A stretch of DNA of 64,000 bases from Alphaproteobacteria bacterium (GCA_024742275.1 JANSYS010000005.1:175727-239726), one strand, 5' to 3'. Counted from the first letter of the stretch, positions 18,913 to 28,079 are shown. Notes: generated by a model not told the origin, from the letters alone. Program-made: numbers and translations.

Positions 18913-19089
18913 CCGTCATCCTGATGCAAATCAGGATCTGCGGTGCACCGGCGCCGGGAACTCGATCCTGATTTGCATCAGGATGACGGCGTGAACGGAT
19001 AGCGGCGAGGCGTGATCCTGATTTGCATCAGGATGACGGCGTGAACGGATAGCGGCGAGGCGTGATCCTGATTTGCATCAGGATGACGG
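18913..19089 (+). repeat. Palindromic 26-bp element in four copies, three in a 50-bp tandem array
   Basis: The core contains the perfect palindrome ATCCTGAT-TTGC-ATCAGGAT followed by GACGG. Direct copies begin at 18964, 19014 and 19064, exactly 50 bases apart, with an identical 24-base spacer between them. One inverted copy lies at 18913-18938, so the block could fold into a large cruciform. It lies between convergent pcaG and the cold-shock gene and resembles REP/BIME-type elements. It may act as a two-way terminator or RNA stabiliser. Confidence 0.9.
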
Positions 19090-19097
19090 GGATTAGA

Positions 19098-19133
19098 CAA
19101 AAAGAAGCCCCGCCGATCTCCCGGCGGGGCTTC
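19098..19133 (-). terminator. Intrinsic terminator of the cold-shock gene
   Basis: A perfect 12-bp stem (19104-19115 with 19122-19133) has a six-base loop and is followed on the minus strand by five T residues (19103-19099). It lies 28 bases past the cold-shock stop codon. Confidence 0.88.
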
Positions 19134-19160
19134 ATCATTTGGACCGTGGCTCTAGAGAGC

Positions 19161-19370
19161 TTAGGCGGCCGACAGATTGCCGGCGAAGACCTTGTTGCGG
19201 CGCGGGTCGGACTGAAGCTCGTACTCGATCTTCTGACCTTCGTTCAGGCTGTGCATGCCCGACTGCTCGACAGCGCTGATGTGCACGAACACGTCCGCAC
19301 CGCCATCGTCCGGCTGAATGAACCCATAACCCTTGGTGGTGTTGAACCACTTCACCGTACCGGTGGCCAT
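19161..19370 (-). CDS. cspA: Cold-shock domain protein, CspA family
   Basis: 69-residue single cold-shock domain that binds single-stranded RNA and DNA and prevents mRNA folding. RNP1 (KGYGFIQP) and RNP2 (VFVHIS) are intact, and the start MATGTVKWFN is typical. ATG 19370 follows GAAAGGAG. It shares its direction with the DEAD-box helicase upstream, only about 50 bases away, and has its own terminator. The pair suggests coordinated RNA unwinding at low temperature. Confidence 0.95.
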   Translation of the reverse strand: MATGTVKWFNTTKGYGFIQPDDGGADVFVHISAVEQSGMHSLNEGQKIEYELQSDPRRNKVFAGNLSAA

Positions 19371-19418
19371 AACGTCGCTCCTTTCATTACTGACGTTGAT
19401 TGGTATTCCGTCCACGTC

Positions 19419-20876
19419 TCAGGCGCGCACCGGCGCCGGAGAGCGGAAGCTCTTGTCTTTGTTGCCGCCGCGCGGCGTACCGCGGGCGATCCGGGCGACG
19501 CCGGCATCCAGCGCCTCACCCCGATCCCGGCTCTCGCCACCGGCGCGCTTGGGGCGGGCTTCGCCCGAGTTGCTGCCGCGCGACCGGCTGTCGCCGTTTG
19601 CGGGCTTCTGACGGTTGCCGCCGTTCGACACCTGCTGAACGCGACCGTCGCCCGCCGCCTGCGGCGCGCGGCCAGCACCGCCACCCCGCCTGTTCCGCCG
19701 CTTCGCCTTCGGCTTGCCGCTACCGGCACTCCGTGGCTTCGGAGCGTTCCGATCGATCGGCTCGCCGGTCGTCAACGACCGGCCGATCAGCCGCTCGATA
19801 TCGGTGAGCAGGTCCTGTTCCTCCGGATCAACCAGCGAAACCGCCACCCCCTCCGCGCCGGCACGCGCCGTCCGGCCGATGCGGTGGACGTAACTCTCCG
19901 GAACGTTCGGCAGCTCGTAGTTCACGACATGGGTAACGCCGTCCACATCGATCCCGCGTGCAGCGATATCGGTGGCGACGAGGATGTTCGAACGGCCGCT
20001 CTTGAACGCGTCGAGCGCGCGTTCGCGCTGGCCCTGGCTCTTGTCGCCGTGAATCGACTCGCTGGCGAGCCCGGCATTGCCGAGGTTCCGCGCCACGCGA
20101 TCCGCACCGCGCTTGGTCCGGGTGAAGACGATCGCCCGTCGAACCGCCGGATCGGAGAGGATCTTGGCCAGTGCGTCCCGCTTCTCGCTGCGGGCGACGG
20201 CAACGACGCTCTGCTGGATCCGTTCGATCGGCGTCGAGGCCGGGGCCACGGCGATCTCCACCGGATCGACCAGGAAGTCCTCGGCAAGCGCCCGAATCTG
20301 AGTCGGCATGGTCGCCGAGAACAGTACGGTCTGACGGGTCTTAGGCGTCATCGCCAGGATGCGACGGACCGCCGGCATGAAGCCGAGATCGAGCATCTGG
20401 TCGGCTTCGTCCAGCACCACGGCCGCCGTGTCGGTCAGCTTGACCGCGCCGGAAGCGACATGGTCGAGGAGACGGCCCGGCGTGGCGACCAGAATGTCCA
20501 GACCCTGGGCACAGGCGCGTATCTGCGGTCCCGGCTTGGCACCGCCGACGACAACGGTCGACCGCGGCCTTACATTCTTGCCGTAGGTTCGGACAGCGTC
20601 ATGAATCTGAGCCGCCAACTCCCGGGTCGGGGTCAGCACCAGCACACGGGTCCCTTTCGGTTTGGCCGTGCCACCGAGATCGGCGAGCCGGCTCAGCAGA
20701 GGCAGCACGAAGGCGGCCGTCTTTCCGGTTCCGGTTTGCGCGATGCCAACGACGTCGCGGCCTTCGAGGACCGGCGGGATCGCTTTGGATTGGATCGGAG
20801 TGGGAGTGTCGTATCCTTCGGCCACAACGGCCCGGAGGACGGTCTCGGCAAGGCCGAGGGTCTTGAAGTCTGTCAA
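19419..20876 (-). CDS. DEAD-box RNA helicase, RhlE type
   Basis: ATP-dependent RNA helicase of 485 residues, likely for ribosome assembly or RNA decay. The motifs appear in order: Q motif (GYDTPTPIQSKAIP), Walker A AQTGTGKT, PTRELAAQI, TPGRLLD, DEADQMLDLGF, SAT, then helicase-C ATDIAARGIDV and HRIGRTARAG. The last 110 residues are basic and low in complexity (Arg/Gly/Ser/Lys), a usual RNA-binding tail. I place the start at TTG 20876 because the product then begins MTDFKTLGLAE, the family start. A TTG at 20936 would add 20 atypical residues. The cold-shock gene follows on the same strand. Confidence 0.93.
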   Translation of the reverse strand: MTDFKTLGLAETVLRAVVAEGYDTPTPIQSKAIPPVLEGRDVVGIAQTGTGKTAAFVLPLLSRLADLGGTAKPKGTRVLVLTPTRELAAQIHDAVRTYGKNVRPRSTVVVGGAKPGPQIRACAQGLDILVATPGRLLDHVASGAVKLTDTAAVVLDEADQMLDLGFMPAVRRILAMTPKTRQTVLFSATMPTQIRALAEDFLVDPVEIAVAPASTPIERIQQSVVAVARSEKRDALAKILSDPAVRRAIVFTRTKRGADRVARNLGNAGLASESIHGDKSQGQRERALDAFKSGRSNILVATDIAARGIDVDGVTHVVNYELPNVPESYVHRIGRTARAGAEGVAVSLVDPEEQDLLTDIERLIGRSLTTGEPIDRNAPKPRSAGSGKPKAKRRNRRGGGAGRAPQAAGDGRVQQVSNGGNRQKPANGDSRSRGSNSGEARPKRAGGESRDRGEALDAGVARIARGTPRGGNKDKSFRSPAPVRA

Positions 20877-21236
20877 AATAAGTCTTTCGTATTCGCCGCC
20901 CGGATCAAATCCGACGGCGCCAAATCCTGTAAGCAAGCATGCGCGGAACAGCCGGCCGATGATGCATCCTCAGACCGAAGATGCGAGGTGATGGCCATTC
21001 CGCTTTCGATAAGGGCGTCCATCCGACCGTGCCGCCAATGCGAGTATCCGTCTTGTCCACGCGCGGCACTGTCTCTTGCAACGCAACATGGGCTCTGCCG
21101 TCAAGAATGCAAGGAAAATCTTAAAACCCGCACCATTCCTGCCGCCCGGCCGACACCTGGGCGACCAAAGTCCCTTGAAGTTCTATGCAAATCCGGTTCA
21201 GGTTCGCGCACTGGAGATGTTCCGGGGGGAGTGCTG
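20877..21236 (+). other. Intergenic region, helicase / hydrolase
   Basis: About 360 bases between divergent genes. It should contain the helicase leader and promoter and the promoter of the hydrolase-glk pair. Base composition is somewhat less GC-rich around 21110-21130. An open frame that continues the hydrolase upstream has several cysteines but no start signal and no recognisable fold. I see no hairpin or repeat of note. Confidence 0.4.
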
Positions 21237-22277
21237 ATGACCCTTGTCGGCATGACGAGCGGCGTGTTCCAGGATCCGGAGCGGCGCGATTGGGACGGCG
21301 TGCGGCCGCGTCCGATCGCCTGGAGCGCCTGGTATCCCGCCGCCGCGTCACACCCGCATGCAAGATCGCCCGACGGGGTTGACGGGGCCGCCGGGGCCGA
21401 GCTGTTCATTCTCCCGTCGGCGATTCACGGGGCTGCCTTCTCACCGGCACGGTCGTCATGGCCGGTTGTGCTCCTCTCCCATGGTACCGGTGGACAAGCC
21501 GAAGGACTGGCCTGGCTCGGCGCCCGGCTGGCCTCCGTCGGCTATGTATGTCTGGCGGTGAGCCACCACGGCAATACCGGAATCGAACCCTATCGGGCCG
21601 AAGGCTTCCTGTGCTGGTGGGATCGGCCACGCGACCTGACCGTCGCCCTGGATCTGCTGGCATCAGATCCGCGCTTCTGCGGCCGGTTGGACCTGGAACG
21701 GGTCTTCGCCGCAGGTTTCTCCCTTGGCGGATACACGGTGCTGTCCCTGGCAGGGGCGATTACCGAACTGTCCCTGTTCCGGACCTGGGCGGAAGCTCAG
21801 CCGGGCGGGCCAAGTGGCCCTCGCGAGTTTCCAAACCTTTTCAGCCGTTTCGACGACCTGCTGCGGAGCTCGAAGGTCTTCCGCACCGCGCTCGCCCGGC
21901 AGTCGGACTCGTATGCAGACCCGCGCGTGAGGGCCGTTGCCGCGTTCGCCCCGGCACCGCCGGTCCGTGCCTTCAGATCGGACAGCCTGGCAGCCATATG
22001 TCTGCCGGTCGCGTTGATGGCCGGTCGGGCCGATCTGGAAGCGCCGCATGAGGCGTGCGCCCAGTGGCTGTACGAACAGAACCTCGTCTTCATCGTGGAA
22101 CTCTTGGGCAAGACGGTGGGACACTATGTCTTCCTGAACGAGGCAACGGATTTGGGTCGGGCAGAAGCGCCGGAGCTCTGCGACGATCCACCCGGGGTCG
22201 ACCGGCGCGCCATCCACGACCGGGCTGCCGCCTTTGCCGACGCGCATTTCCGAAAGAGCCTGAAGGGCGATGCATGA
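21237..22277 (+). CDS. Alpha/beta hydrolase, PAF-acetylhydrolase or dienelactone-hydrolase-like
   Basis: 346 residues. Nucleophile elbow GFSLGGY (Ser162), oxyanion segment LLSHGTGG, and a late GHYVF supplying the likely His. The N-terminal part (VGMTSGVFQDPERRDWDG...IAWSAWYPA) matches hydrolases annotated as platelet-activating-factor acetylhydrolase-like or predicted dienelactone hydrolases. No signal peptide is seen, so it is cytosolic. ATG 21237 follows GGGGGGAG. The frame is open for 700 codons upstream, but that lies antisense to the helicase and cold-shock genes. Its stop overlaps the glk start by four bases. Substrate unknown. Confidence 0.85.
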   Translation: MTLVGMTSGVFQDPERRDWDGVRPRPIAWSAWYPAAASHPHARSPDGVDGAAGAELFILPSAIHGAAFSPARSSWPVVLLSHGTGGQAEGLAWLGARLASVGYVCLAVSHHGNTGIEPYRAEGFLCWWDRPRDLTVALDLLASDPRFCGRLDLERVFAAGFSLGGYTVLSLAGAITELSLFRTWAEAQPGGPSGPREFPNLFSRFDDLLRSSKVFRTALARQSDSYADPRVRAVAAFAPAPPVRAFRSDSLAAICLPVALMAGRADLEAPHEACAQWLYEQNLVFIVELLGKTVGHYVFLNEATDLGRAEAPELCDDPPGVDRRAIHDRAAAFADAHFRKSLKGDA

Positions 22278-23245
22278 CAGGTCCTATTCTGATCGCCGAC
22301 CTCGGCGGCACCAATCTGCGCTTAGCGCTCACCGACGGTTCGGCGACACGGGCCGAAACGTCGATCGAGGCCGGTCGCTTCGGCGGCCTGGAAGACGCCC
22401 TCGAAACCTATCTCGACGGCGTTCCGGCCGCCGACCGGCCGCAGCGGGCGATCTTCGCTGTCGCCGGACCACCGGATCCGACCACCATCGCCTTTACCAA
22501 TCGGGCGTGGAGCGCCTCCGTCGCGGGACTGAGCGCCCGATTCACCCTGCGCCAGCTTGCCATCATCAATGACTTCGCGGCGGTCGCCTATGCCCTGCCG
22601 CACCTTGCGGCCACAGACTACCGAGCCGTCGGCGCGGAACGCACGGCCCGGCCCGGTCCGATGGTGGTGCTGGGGCCTGGGACGGGGCTCGGGGTCGGAC
22701 TGGTGGTGCCTGAAGGCTCCGGCATCCGCGTCGTTCCCGGCGAAGGCGGCCACGCCACGCTTCCGGCTCAGAGTGCCAGGGAGGACGCGGTGATCGCCTA
22801 CCTGCGCGGCCGGCACGGGCATGTCTCGGCCGAGCGCGCCCTCTCGGGCGCCGGTCTCGCCGACCTGCATGACGCACTCCGGGCGATCGAGGGCAAACCC
22901 ACCCTGCGGCTCGAGGCCGCCGCCATTGCCGTTCGGGCGGCGGAGGATGCGGTCTGCCGCGAGGCGGTCGATCTGTTCACCGACTTCCTGGCGACCGTTG
23001 CCGGTGACCTCGCCCTCACCGCGGGCGCCAGCGGAGGCGTGTTCATCGCCGGCGGCATCGTCCCCAAGCTCGGCAGCCTCTTCGACGGAGACCGCTTCCG
23101 GCGCCGGTTCACCGCCAAGGGGCGGTTGGCGGGCTACCTCGACCCGGTTCCAACACGGTTGATCACCCATCCGCAACCGGCCCTGCTGGGCATCTCCCGC
23201 TCCGCCGGGTCGATTCTGGAGAACACCCTGGACATACCTGTCTAG
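22274..23245 (+). CDS. glk: Glucokinase (ROK-independent, Glk family)
   Basis: Phosphorylates glucose to glucose-6-phosphate with ATP; 323 residues, the normal size. The phosphate-binding loop ADLGGTNLRLAL opens the protein. AIINDFAAVAYALP carries the catalytic Asp, VLGPGTGLGVG and GEGGHATL contribute sugar binding, and FIAGGIVPKLG is near the end. It is coupled to the upstream hydrolase through an ATGA overlap (22274-22277). A large stem-loop begins in its last codons and should end the transcript. Confidence 0.93.
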   Translation: MTGPILIADLGGTNLRLALTDGSATRAETSIEAGRFGGLEDALETYLDGVPAADRPQRAIFAVAGPPDPTTIAFTNRAWSASVAGLSARFTLRQLAIINDFAAVAYALPHLAATDYRAVGAERTARPGPMVVLGPGTGLGVGLVVPEGSGIRVVPGEGGHATLPAQSAREDAVIAYLRGRHGHVSAERALSGAGLADLHDALRAIEGKPTLRLEAAAIAVRAAEDAVCREAVDLFTDFLATVAGDLALTAGASGGVFIAGGIVPKLGSLFDGDRFRRRFTAKGRLAGYLDPVPTRLITHPQPALLGISRSAGSILENTLDIPV

Positions 23246-23261
23246 ACAGACGTGTCCAGGG
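23226..23261 (+). terminator. Stem-loop terminator overlapping the end of glk
   Basis: Arms CCCTGGACA (23226-23234) and TGTCCAGGG (23253-23261) enclose a second palindrome CTGTC-TA-GACAG (23238-23249), which contains the glk TAG stop. There is no clear T-run. It probably ends the hydrolase-glk mRNA. Confidence 0.6.
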
Positions 23262-23306
23262 ACGGTTAGCCTTTCCCGGACAGCCACCGGTCCGGGAGGG
23301 TGAGGG

Positions 23307-25742
23307 ATGAAGTCGCAGTATCGCGCGGTGATCATCGGCGGCGGCGTGGTCGGCGCCAGTGTGCTCTACCATCTCACCAAATTCGGCTGGACCGACATCG
23401 CCTTGATCGAACGCTCGGAACTCACGGCGGGGTCGACCTGGCACGCGGCCGCCGGCTTCCATCCGCTGAACGCAGATCCCAACATCGCCGCGCTGCAGGC
23501 CTACACGATCAAGCTCTATCGCGAGATCGAGGAGGAGAGCGGACAGAACGCCGGCGTCCACATGACAGGCGGCGTCAGCATCGCCTCCACGCCCGAGCGC
23601 TGGGAGTGGCTGAAATCCGCTTGGGCGGTTTTCCAGACCATGGGCGTCGAAGAGGCCCGGCTGCTGACGCCCGAGGAGATCCGCGCCCTCAACCCGATCG
23701 CCGATCTCTCGGACGTGATCGGCGGTCTCTACGACCCACACGAAGGCCATCTCGACCCCTACGGCACCACCCACGCCTATGCCGGGGCCGCGAAGAAACG
23801 CGGCGCCGACGTGATCCTGCGCAACCGGGTGATCGAATTGATCCCGCGTGCCGACACCGGAAGAGGGAGCGGCGGCTGGGACGTGGTTACCGAACAGGGC
23901 ACCATCGTCGCCGATCACGTGGTCAACGCGGCCGGGCTCTGGGCCAAGCAGGTCGGGCTGATGGCCGGCGTCGATCTGCCGGTCACGCCGATGGAGCATC
24001 ACTACCTCGTCACCGAGCCGATCGCGGAGCTGGAAGACCGGGAAGGCGAGATGTGCATGCTCACCGACCTGGAGGGCTTCACCTACTCTCGCCAGGAGCG
24101 CGGCGGCCTGCTCGTCGGGGTCTACGAGTTGACGCCGAAGCACTGGAACATGGAAGGGGCGCCCTGGGATTACGGCATCGAGCTGATTCCGGAGGACATC
24201 GACCGTATCGCACCGGAACTCGCCAAAGGGTTCGAGCGCTATCCGGTGCTCAACGACACCGGCATCAAGAAATGGGTGAACGGCGCCTTCACCTTCGCGC
24301 CGGACGGCAACCCGCTGGTCGGACCAGTGCCGGGCGTGCCGAACTATTGGCTGGCCTGCGGGGTGATGGCGGGCTTCAGCCAGGGCGGCGGCGTCGGCAA
24401 GTCTCTGGCCGAGTGGATGATCCACGGCGAGCCCGAGGCCGACGTCTACGGCATGGACATCGCCCGCTTCGGCAAGTGGGCGTCGAACCGGGAATACCTG
24501 CGCCAGACCACCGGCCAGTTCTATTCGCGCCGCTTCGTCATGGCCTATCCGAACGAACAGCTTCCGGCTGGCAGACCCCTGCGGGTTTCGCCCAGCCACG
24601 ACGCCCATGCGGCCGCGAACGCGCGATTCGGCGTGAGCTGGGGACTGGAGGTCCCGCTGTTCTTCGCGCCCTCGGAGACCTTCGAGGAAACGCCCACGCT
24701 CAAGCGTTCGAATGCCTTCGACATCGTCGCCAGCGAGACCATGGCGACCCGGGAAGGAGCCGGCCTGCTCGATACGACCGGCTATTCCCGATACGAGATC
24801 ACCGGCCCTGGAGCGGCCGGGTGGCTGAACCGAATTCTCGCCTGCCGCCTGCCGGCGGTCGGACGCGCCCGCCTCGCCCCGATGCTCTCGCCGACCGGCC
24901 GACTGATGGGCGATCTCACCGTCTTCAATTGGGGCGGGGACACTTTCTGGCTCATGGGTTCCTACTATCTCCGCCAATGGCACATGCGCTGGTTCGACAG
25001 CCACGCGGAAACCGATGTCAGCGTGCGCGACATTTCGGACAATTGGGTCGGCTGGCTCGTCTCGGGGCCCAACGCGCGCCGGGTGATCGAGCGCCTTGTC
25101 GTCAACGACAGCGTGGCGCATGAGGACTTCCGTTTCATGGCTTGCCGCGAGATGGATATCGGCCTCACTCGCGCGCGGGTCGGGCGGCTGTCGGTCCTGG
25201 GAGAGCTAGGCTACGAGATCAACGTGCCGGTCCCGGAGCACAGAATGCTCCGAGACGCGCTGGTCGCCGCCGGGGAGGGACTCGGACTTACCCCTGTCGG
25301 AGGGTATGCGGCCAATGCCATGCGCCTGGAGAAGAGCTACGGCGTCTGGTCTACCGAATTCACCCAGGCCTACACGCCGGGCATGACCGGGATGGACCGT
25401 TGGATCGCCTTCGACAAGATGGGTTTCATCGGCCGCGATGCAGCGCTCAGGGAAAAAGAAACGGGCGCGGCGCCACAAAAACTGGTGACCCTCGCGGTGG
25501 AAGCCGAGGACGCCGACGCGAGCGGCTTCGAGCCGATCTGGATCGGCGACCGTCGCGTGGGGTTCGTGACCTCCGGCGGTTATGGCCACACGGTCGGGAC
25601 GAGCCTCGCCATGGCATTGGTCGATACCGACGTGGCGATCGAGGGAACGACGGTGGATGTGCATGTGGTCGGCGCCAAGAGGGCGGCGCGGATCATCGCC
25701 GACAGCCCCTACGATCCGGGCGGCGCCCGGCTGCGGATGTGA
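23307..25742 (+). CDS. Dimethylglycine/sarcosine dehydrogenase-like flavoprotein with GcvT domain
   Basis: 811 residues. An N-terminal DAO-type FAD domain (VIIGGGVVGASVLYHL dinucleotide fold, ERSELTAGSTWHAAAG with His46 in the position that bonds FAD covalently in DMGDH) is followed by a C-terminal aminomethyltransferase (GcvT) domain from about 440. That domain is recognisable by RLEKSYGVWSTEFT and KMGFIGRDAA. The family demethylates N-methyl amino acids oxidatively and gives the C1 unit to tetrahydrofolate. GGGAGGGTGAGGG precedes ATG 23307. The MttB-family gene starts 10 bases after its stop, so the two enzymes probably act on the same methylated amine. The exact substrate (dimethylglycine, sarcosine or another betaine product) is inference. 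Confidence 0.92.
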   Translation: MKSQYRAVIIGGGVVGASVLYHLTKFGWTDIALIERSELTAGSTWHAAAGFHPLNADPNIAALQAYTIKLYREIEEESGQNAGVHMTGGVSIASTPERWEWLKSAWAVFQTMGVEEARLLTPEEIRALNPIADLSDVIGGLYDPHEGHLDPYGTTHAYAGAAKKRGADVILRNRVIELIPRADTGRGSGGWDVVTEQGTIVADHVVNAAGLWAKQVGLMAGVDLPVTPMEHHYLVTEPIAELEDREGEMCMLTDLEGFTYSRQERGGLLVGVYELTPKHWNMEGAPWDYGIELIPEDIDRIAPELAKGFERYPVLNDTGIKKWVNGAFTFAPDGNPLVGPVPGVPNYWLACGVMAGFSQGGGVGKSLAEWMIHGEPEADVYGMDIARFGKWASNREYLRQTTGQFYSRRFVMAYPNEQLPAGRPLRVSPSHDAHAAANARFGVSWGLEVPLFFAPSETFEETPTLKRSNAFDIVASETMATREGAGLLDTTGYSRYEITGPGAAGWLNRILACRLPAVGRARLAPMLSPTGRLMGDLTVFNWGGDTFWLMGSYYLRQWHMRWFDSHAETDVSVRDISDNWVGWLVSGPNARRVIERLVVNDSVAHEDFRFMACREMDIGLTRARVGRLSVLGELGYEINVPVPEHRMLRDALVAAGEGLGLTPVGGYAANAMRLEKSYGVWSTEFTQAYTPGMTGMDRWIAFDKMGFIGRDAALREKETGAAPQKLVTLAVEAEDADASGFEPIWIGDRRVGFVTSGGYGHTVGTSLAMALVDTDVAIEGTTVDVHVVGAKRAARIIADSPYDPGGARLRM

Positions 25743-25752
25743 GAGGGAAGCC

Positions 25753-27294
25753 ATGACCGAACGGGAACGACGCGGTAGGCGCGGCAGGCGCGGGGCCTCG
25801 GAAGGCGTCGAGGAGACGAAGCGGGCCACAAGCTACCGGAAACTGAGGAACACGTTCGCGCCCCAGCAGGCGTTCAGCGAAGACCGGGTGGCGGCGATGC
25901 ACGACACCGCGCTTCGGGTGCTGGAGGAGCTCGGCATCAAGGTCCTGAACGAGGACGCCCGAGCCCGATTCAAGGCGGCGGGCGCGACCGTCGACGAAGA
26001 TTGGATGGTCCGGCTGGATCGCGGTCTGGTGGAGGAGGCGATCCGCACGGCGCCCTCGCACATCACCCTGTACGGCGCCGGTCCGGAGGATGCAGTCGGG
26101 CTCGGCGGTCCTGACATCGCCTTCGTCGGGGTCGGCGGCGCGCCCCACATCTCCGATCTCGACGGCGGCAAGCGTCCGGGTACCATGGAGGATGCGGCCA
26201 ACCTGATCCGTCTTGCTCAGGAATTCGACGTCATCCACATCCTCGCCCCGAACGTCGAACCGCAGGACGTGGATACCCACATCCGACACTACGAAATGAG
26301 CCGCGCCCAGCTCACCCTGGCGACCAAGCCGCCTTTCGTCTACGCCCGCGGCCGGCCCCAGGCGCTCGACTGTTTCGAGATGATCCGCATCGCCCGCGGC
26401 CTTTCCCCGGAGGCTTTCGCGGCCAACCCATACTGCTTCACCGTCATAAATTCGAACTCGCCGCGCCAGCTCGACATCCCGATGTGCCAGGGCATCATGG
26501 ATTTCGCCGAAGCCGGGCAGCCGACGCTGATCACCCCGTTCACATTGGCGGGCGCCATGGCCCCGGTCACCATGGCAGGCGCCCTCACCCTGGCGCATGC
26601 CGAAGCGCTGGCCGGGCTGACGCTCGCGCAGATCGTTCGCCCCGGCGCGCCGGTGCTCTACGGTTCCTTCACCTCCAACGTCGACATGAAGTCCGGCTCC
26701 CCCGCCTTCGGCACACCGGAATTCGTCAAGGCCGCCCTGGGCGCCGGTCAACTCGCCCGTTACATTGATATTCCCTGGCGCGGGTCCGTCGGCACCGCGT
26801 CCAACGCGCCGGACGAACAGGCGACCTACGAAACCCTGATGTCCATGTGGGGCAACCTGCTCGGCGGCGCGCACTGGTGGCAGCACGCGGCCGGGTGGAT
26901 CGAAGGCGGACTGACCGCGTCGATGGAAAAGTTCATTCTCGACGTCGAGATGCTGCAGATCTTCGCCGAGACCCTGGTGCCGCTTGGGGCCGATGACGAC
27001 GAGATCGGCTTCGACGCGATCGCAGACGTGGCGCCGGGCGGTCATTTCTTTTCCGTCGAGCACACCATGAGCCGCTACCGGAGCGCCTTCTACGAGCCGA
27101 TGCTCTCGGATTGGCGAAACTTCGGCCAGTGGACGGAGGCCGGATCCGAAACCGCATCCACGCGCGCCAACCGGATCTGGAAGCAGCGTCTGGCCGACTT
27201 CGTCCCGCCGCCGGTCGATCCGGCGATCGTCGAGGCGCTGGACGCCTTCGTCGCCCGGCGCCGCGAGGAAGGCGGCGCCCCGCCGGTGTCCTGA
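25753..27294 (+). CDS. MttB-family (trimethylamine methyltransferase-like) protein without pyrrolysine
   Basis: 513 residues, alpha/beta barrel of the MttB superfamily (HDTALRVLEELGIKVLNEDAR start, then ITPFTLAGAMAPVTMAGALT and GAPVLYGSFTSNVDMKSGSPAFGTPE). True MttB has an in-frame UAG for pyrrolysine, but this frame is continuous and ends in TGA. That places it with non-Pyl homologues such as the glycine betaine:corrinoid methyltransferase MtgB of Desulfitobacterium. It should move a methyl group from a quaternary amine to a corrinoid protein. A candidate partner lies at 48833-49549. The Arg-rich N-terminus (RRGRRGRRG) is probably disordered. It sits directly after the dehydrogenase and before a TetR regulator. 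Confidence 0.92.
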   Translation: MTERERRGRRGRRGASEGVEETKRATSYRKLRNTFAPQQAFSEDRVAAMHDTALRVLEELGIKVLNEDARARFKAAGATVDEDWMVRLDRGLVEEAIRTAPSHITLYGAGPEDAVGLGGPDIAFVGVGGAPHISDLDGGKRPGTMEDAANLIRLAQEFDVIHILAPNVEPQDVDTHIRHYEMSRAQLTLATKPPFVYARGRPQALDCFEMIRIARGLSPEAFAANPYCFTVINSNSPRQLDIPMCQGIMDFAEAGQPTLITPFTLAGAMAPVTMAGALTLAHAEALAGLTLAQIVRPGAPVLYGSFTSNVDMKSGSPAFGTPEFVKAALGAGQLARYIDIPWRGSVGTASNAPDEQATYETLMSMWGNLLGGAHWWQHAAGWIEGGLTASMEKFILDVEMLQIFAETLVPLGADDDEIGFDAIADVAPGGHFFSVEHTMSRYRSAFYEPMLSDWRNFGQWTEAGSETASTRANRIWKQRLADFVPPPVDPAIVEALDAFVARRREEGGAPPVS

Positions 27295-27296
27295 GC

Positions 27297-27959
27297 ATGG
27301 CCGCTGCGGAAGACCGGGCGCCCGGTTCGGATACCGGTGCGGCACCGGCCCATACCAAGGCTACCCGCGGGGACTGGATCGCCTCCGCACTGGATACACT
27401 GATTTCCCACGGCGTCGACAGCGTGAAGGTGCTTACCCTGGCCGACCGGCTCGGCGTATCGCGTTCCAGCTTCTACTGGTACTTCAAGAACCGGGAGGAG
27501 CTCCTCGACGCCCTGCTCGCCCATTGGCAGGATACCAATACCCGAGGCATCGTCGCACAAGCGGAGGCTCGGTCGGGCTCCATCGTGGAGGGTGTCGCGA
27601 ACGTCTTCCGCTGCTGGATCGACGAGCGGCTGTTCGATCCCCGTCTCGACTTCGCCGTGCGCGACTGGGCCCGACGCTCGGATCGGGTCCGCGACGAACT
27701 TCACCGCGCAGACGACGTCCGCGTGGCCGCCATCGCCGGTCTGTACCGCCGCCACGGCTGGGAAGAGGTGGAGGCCTTCGTGCGCGCCCGTGTCCTGTAT
27801 TTCATGCAGATCGGCTACTACGCCCTGGACCTCGGCGAGAGTCTGGCCCGTCGCAAAGAGCTGACCGCCCACTACCTGAAGTCTTTCACCGGACAGGACC
27901 CGACCGCCGCGGAACTCGATCCCTTCATGGCCTGGATCGGCGAAATGGCGCGTGGATAG
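27297..27959 (+). CDS. TetR-family transcriptional regulator
   Basis: 220 residues. The N-terminal helix-turn-helix is clear (ALDTLISHGVDSVKVLTLADRLGVSRSSFYWYFKNREELLDALL) and is followed by a helical ligand-binding domain. It starts three bases after the MttB-like stop (ATG 27297), so it is cotranscribed and likely controls the dehydrogenase-methyltransferase operon in response to a substrate. A Trp-rich, acidic C-terminal half (WIDERLFDPRLDFAVRDWARR) matches a TetR subgroup often beside such genes. An upstream GTG at 27288 is possible but gives only three extra residues. Confidence 0.9.
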   Translation: MAAAEDRAPGSDTGAAPAHTKATRGDWIASALDTLISHGVDSVKVLTLADRLGVSRSSFYWYFKNREELLDALLAHWQDTNTRGIVAQAEARSGSIVEGVANVFRCWIDERLFDPRLDFAVRDWARRSDRVRDELHRADDVRVAAIAGLYRRHGWEEVEAFVRARVLYFMQIGYYALDLGESLARRKELTAHYLKSFTGQDPTAAELDPFMAWIGEMARG

Positions 27960-28079
27960 CGTTCCTTTTCCGACGGATCCCCTTCTCATTGGCCGCATCA
28001 GCCGATAGGCGCTTATCAGCGGGCGCCGGCTTTGCCATTCTTGCCGGCCAACGAGAAGAAATCCGGCAGGGAGACGTTC

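Noticed and set aside
19062..21236. Plus-strand frame upstream of the alpha/beta hydrolase, including a Cys-rich stretch near 21030-21120
   Set aside because: It lies antisense to cspA and the helicase and then in an intergenic gap, with no start signal. The cysteines appear by chance in the frame.
25753..27294. Possible pyrrolysine-type MttB
   Set aside because: No internal TAG is in frame; the gene is continuous and ends in TGA, and no pyl genes are visible.
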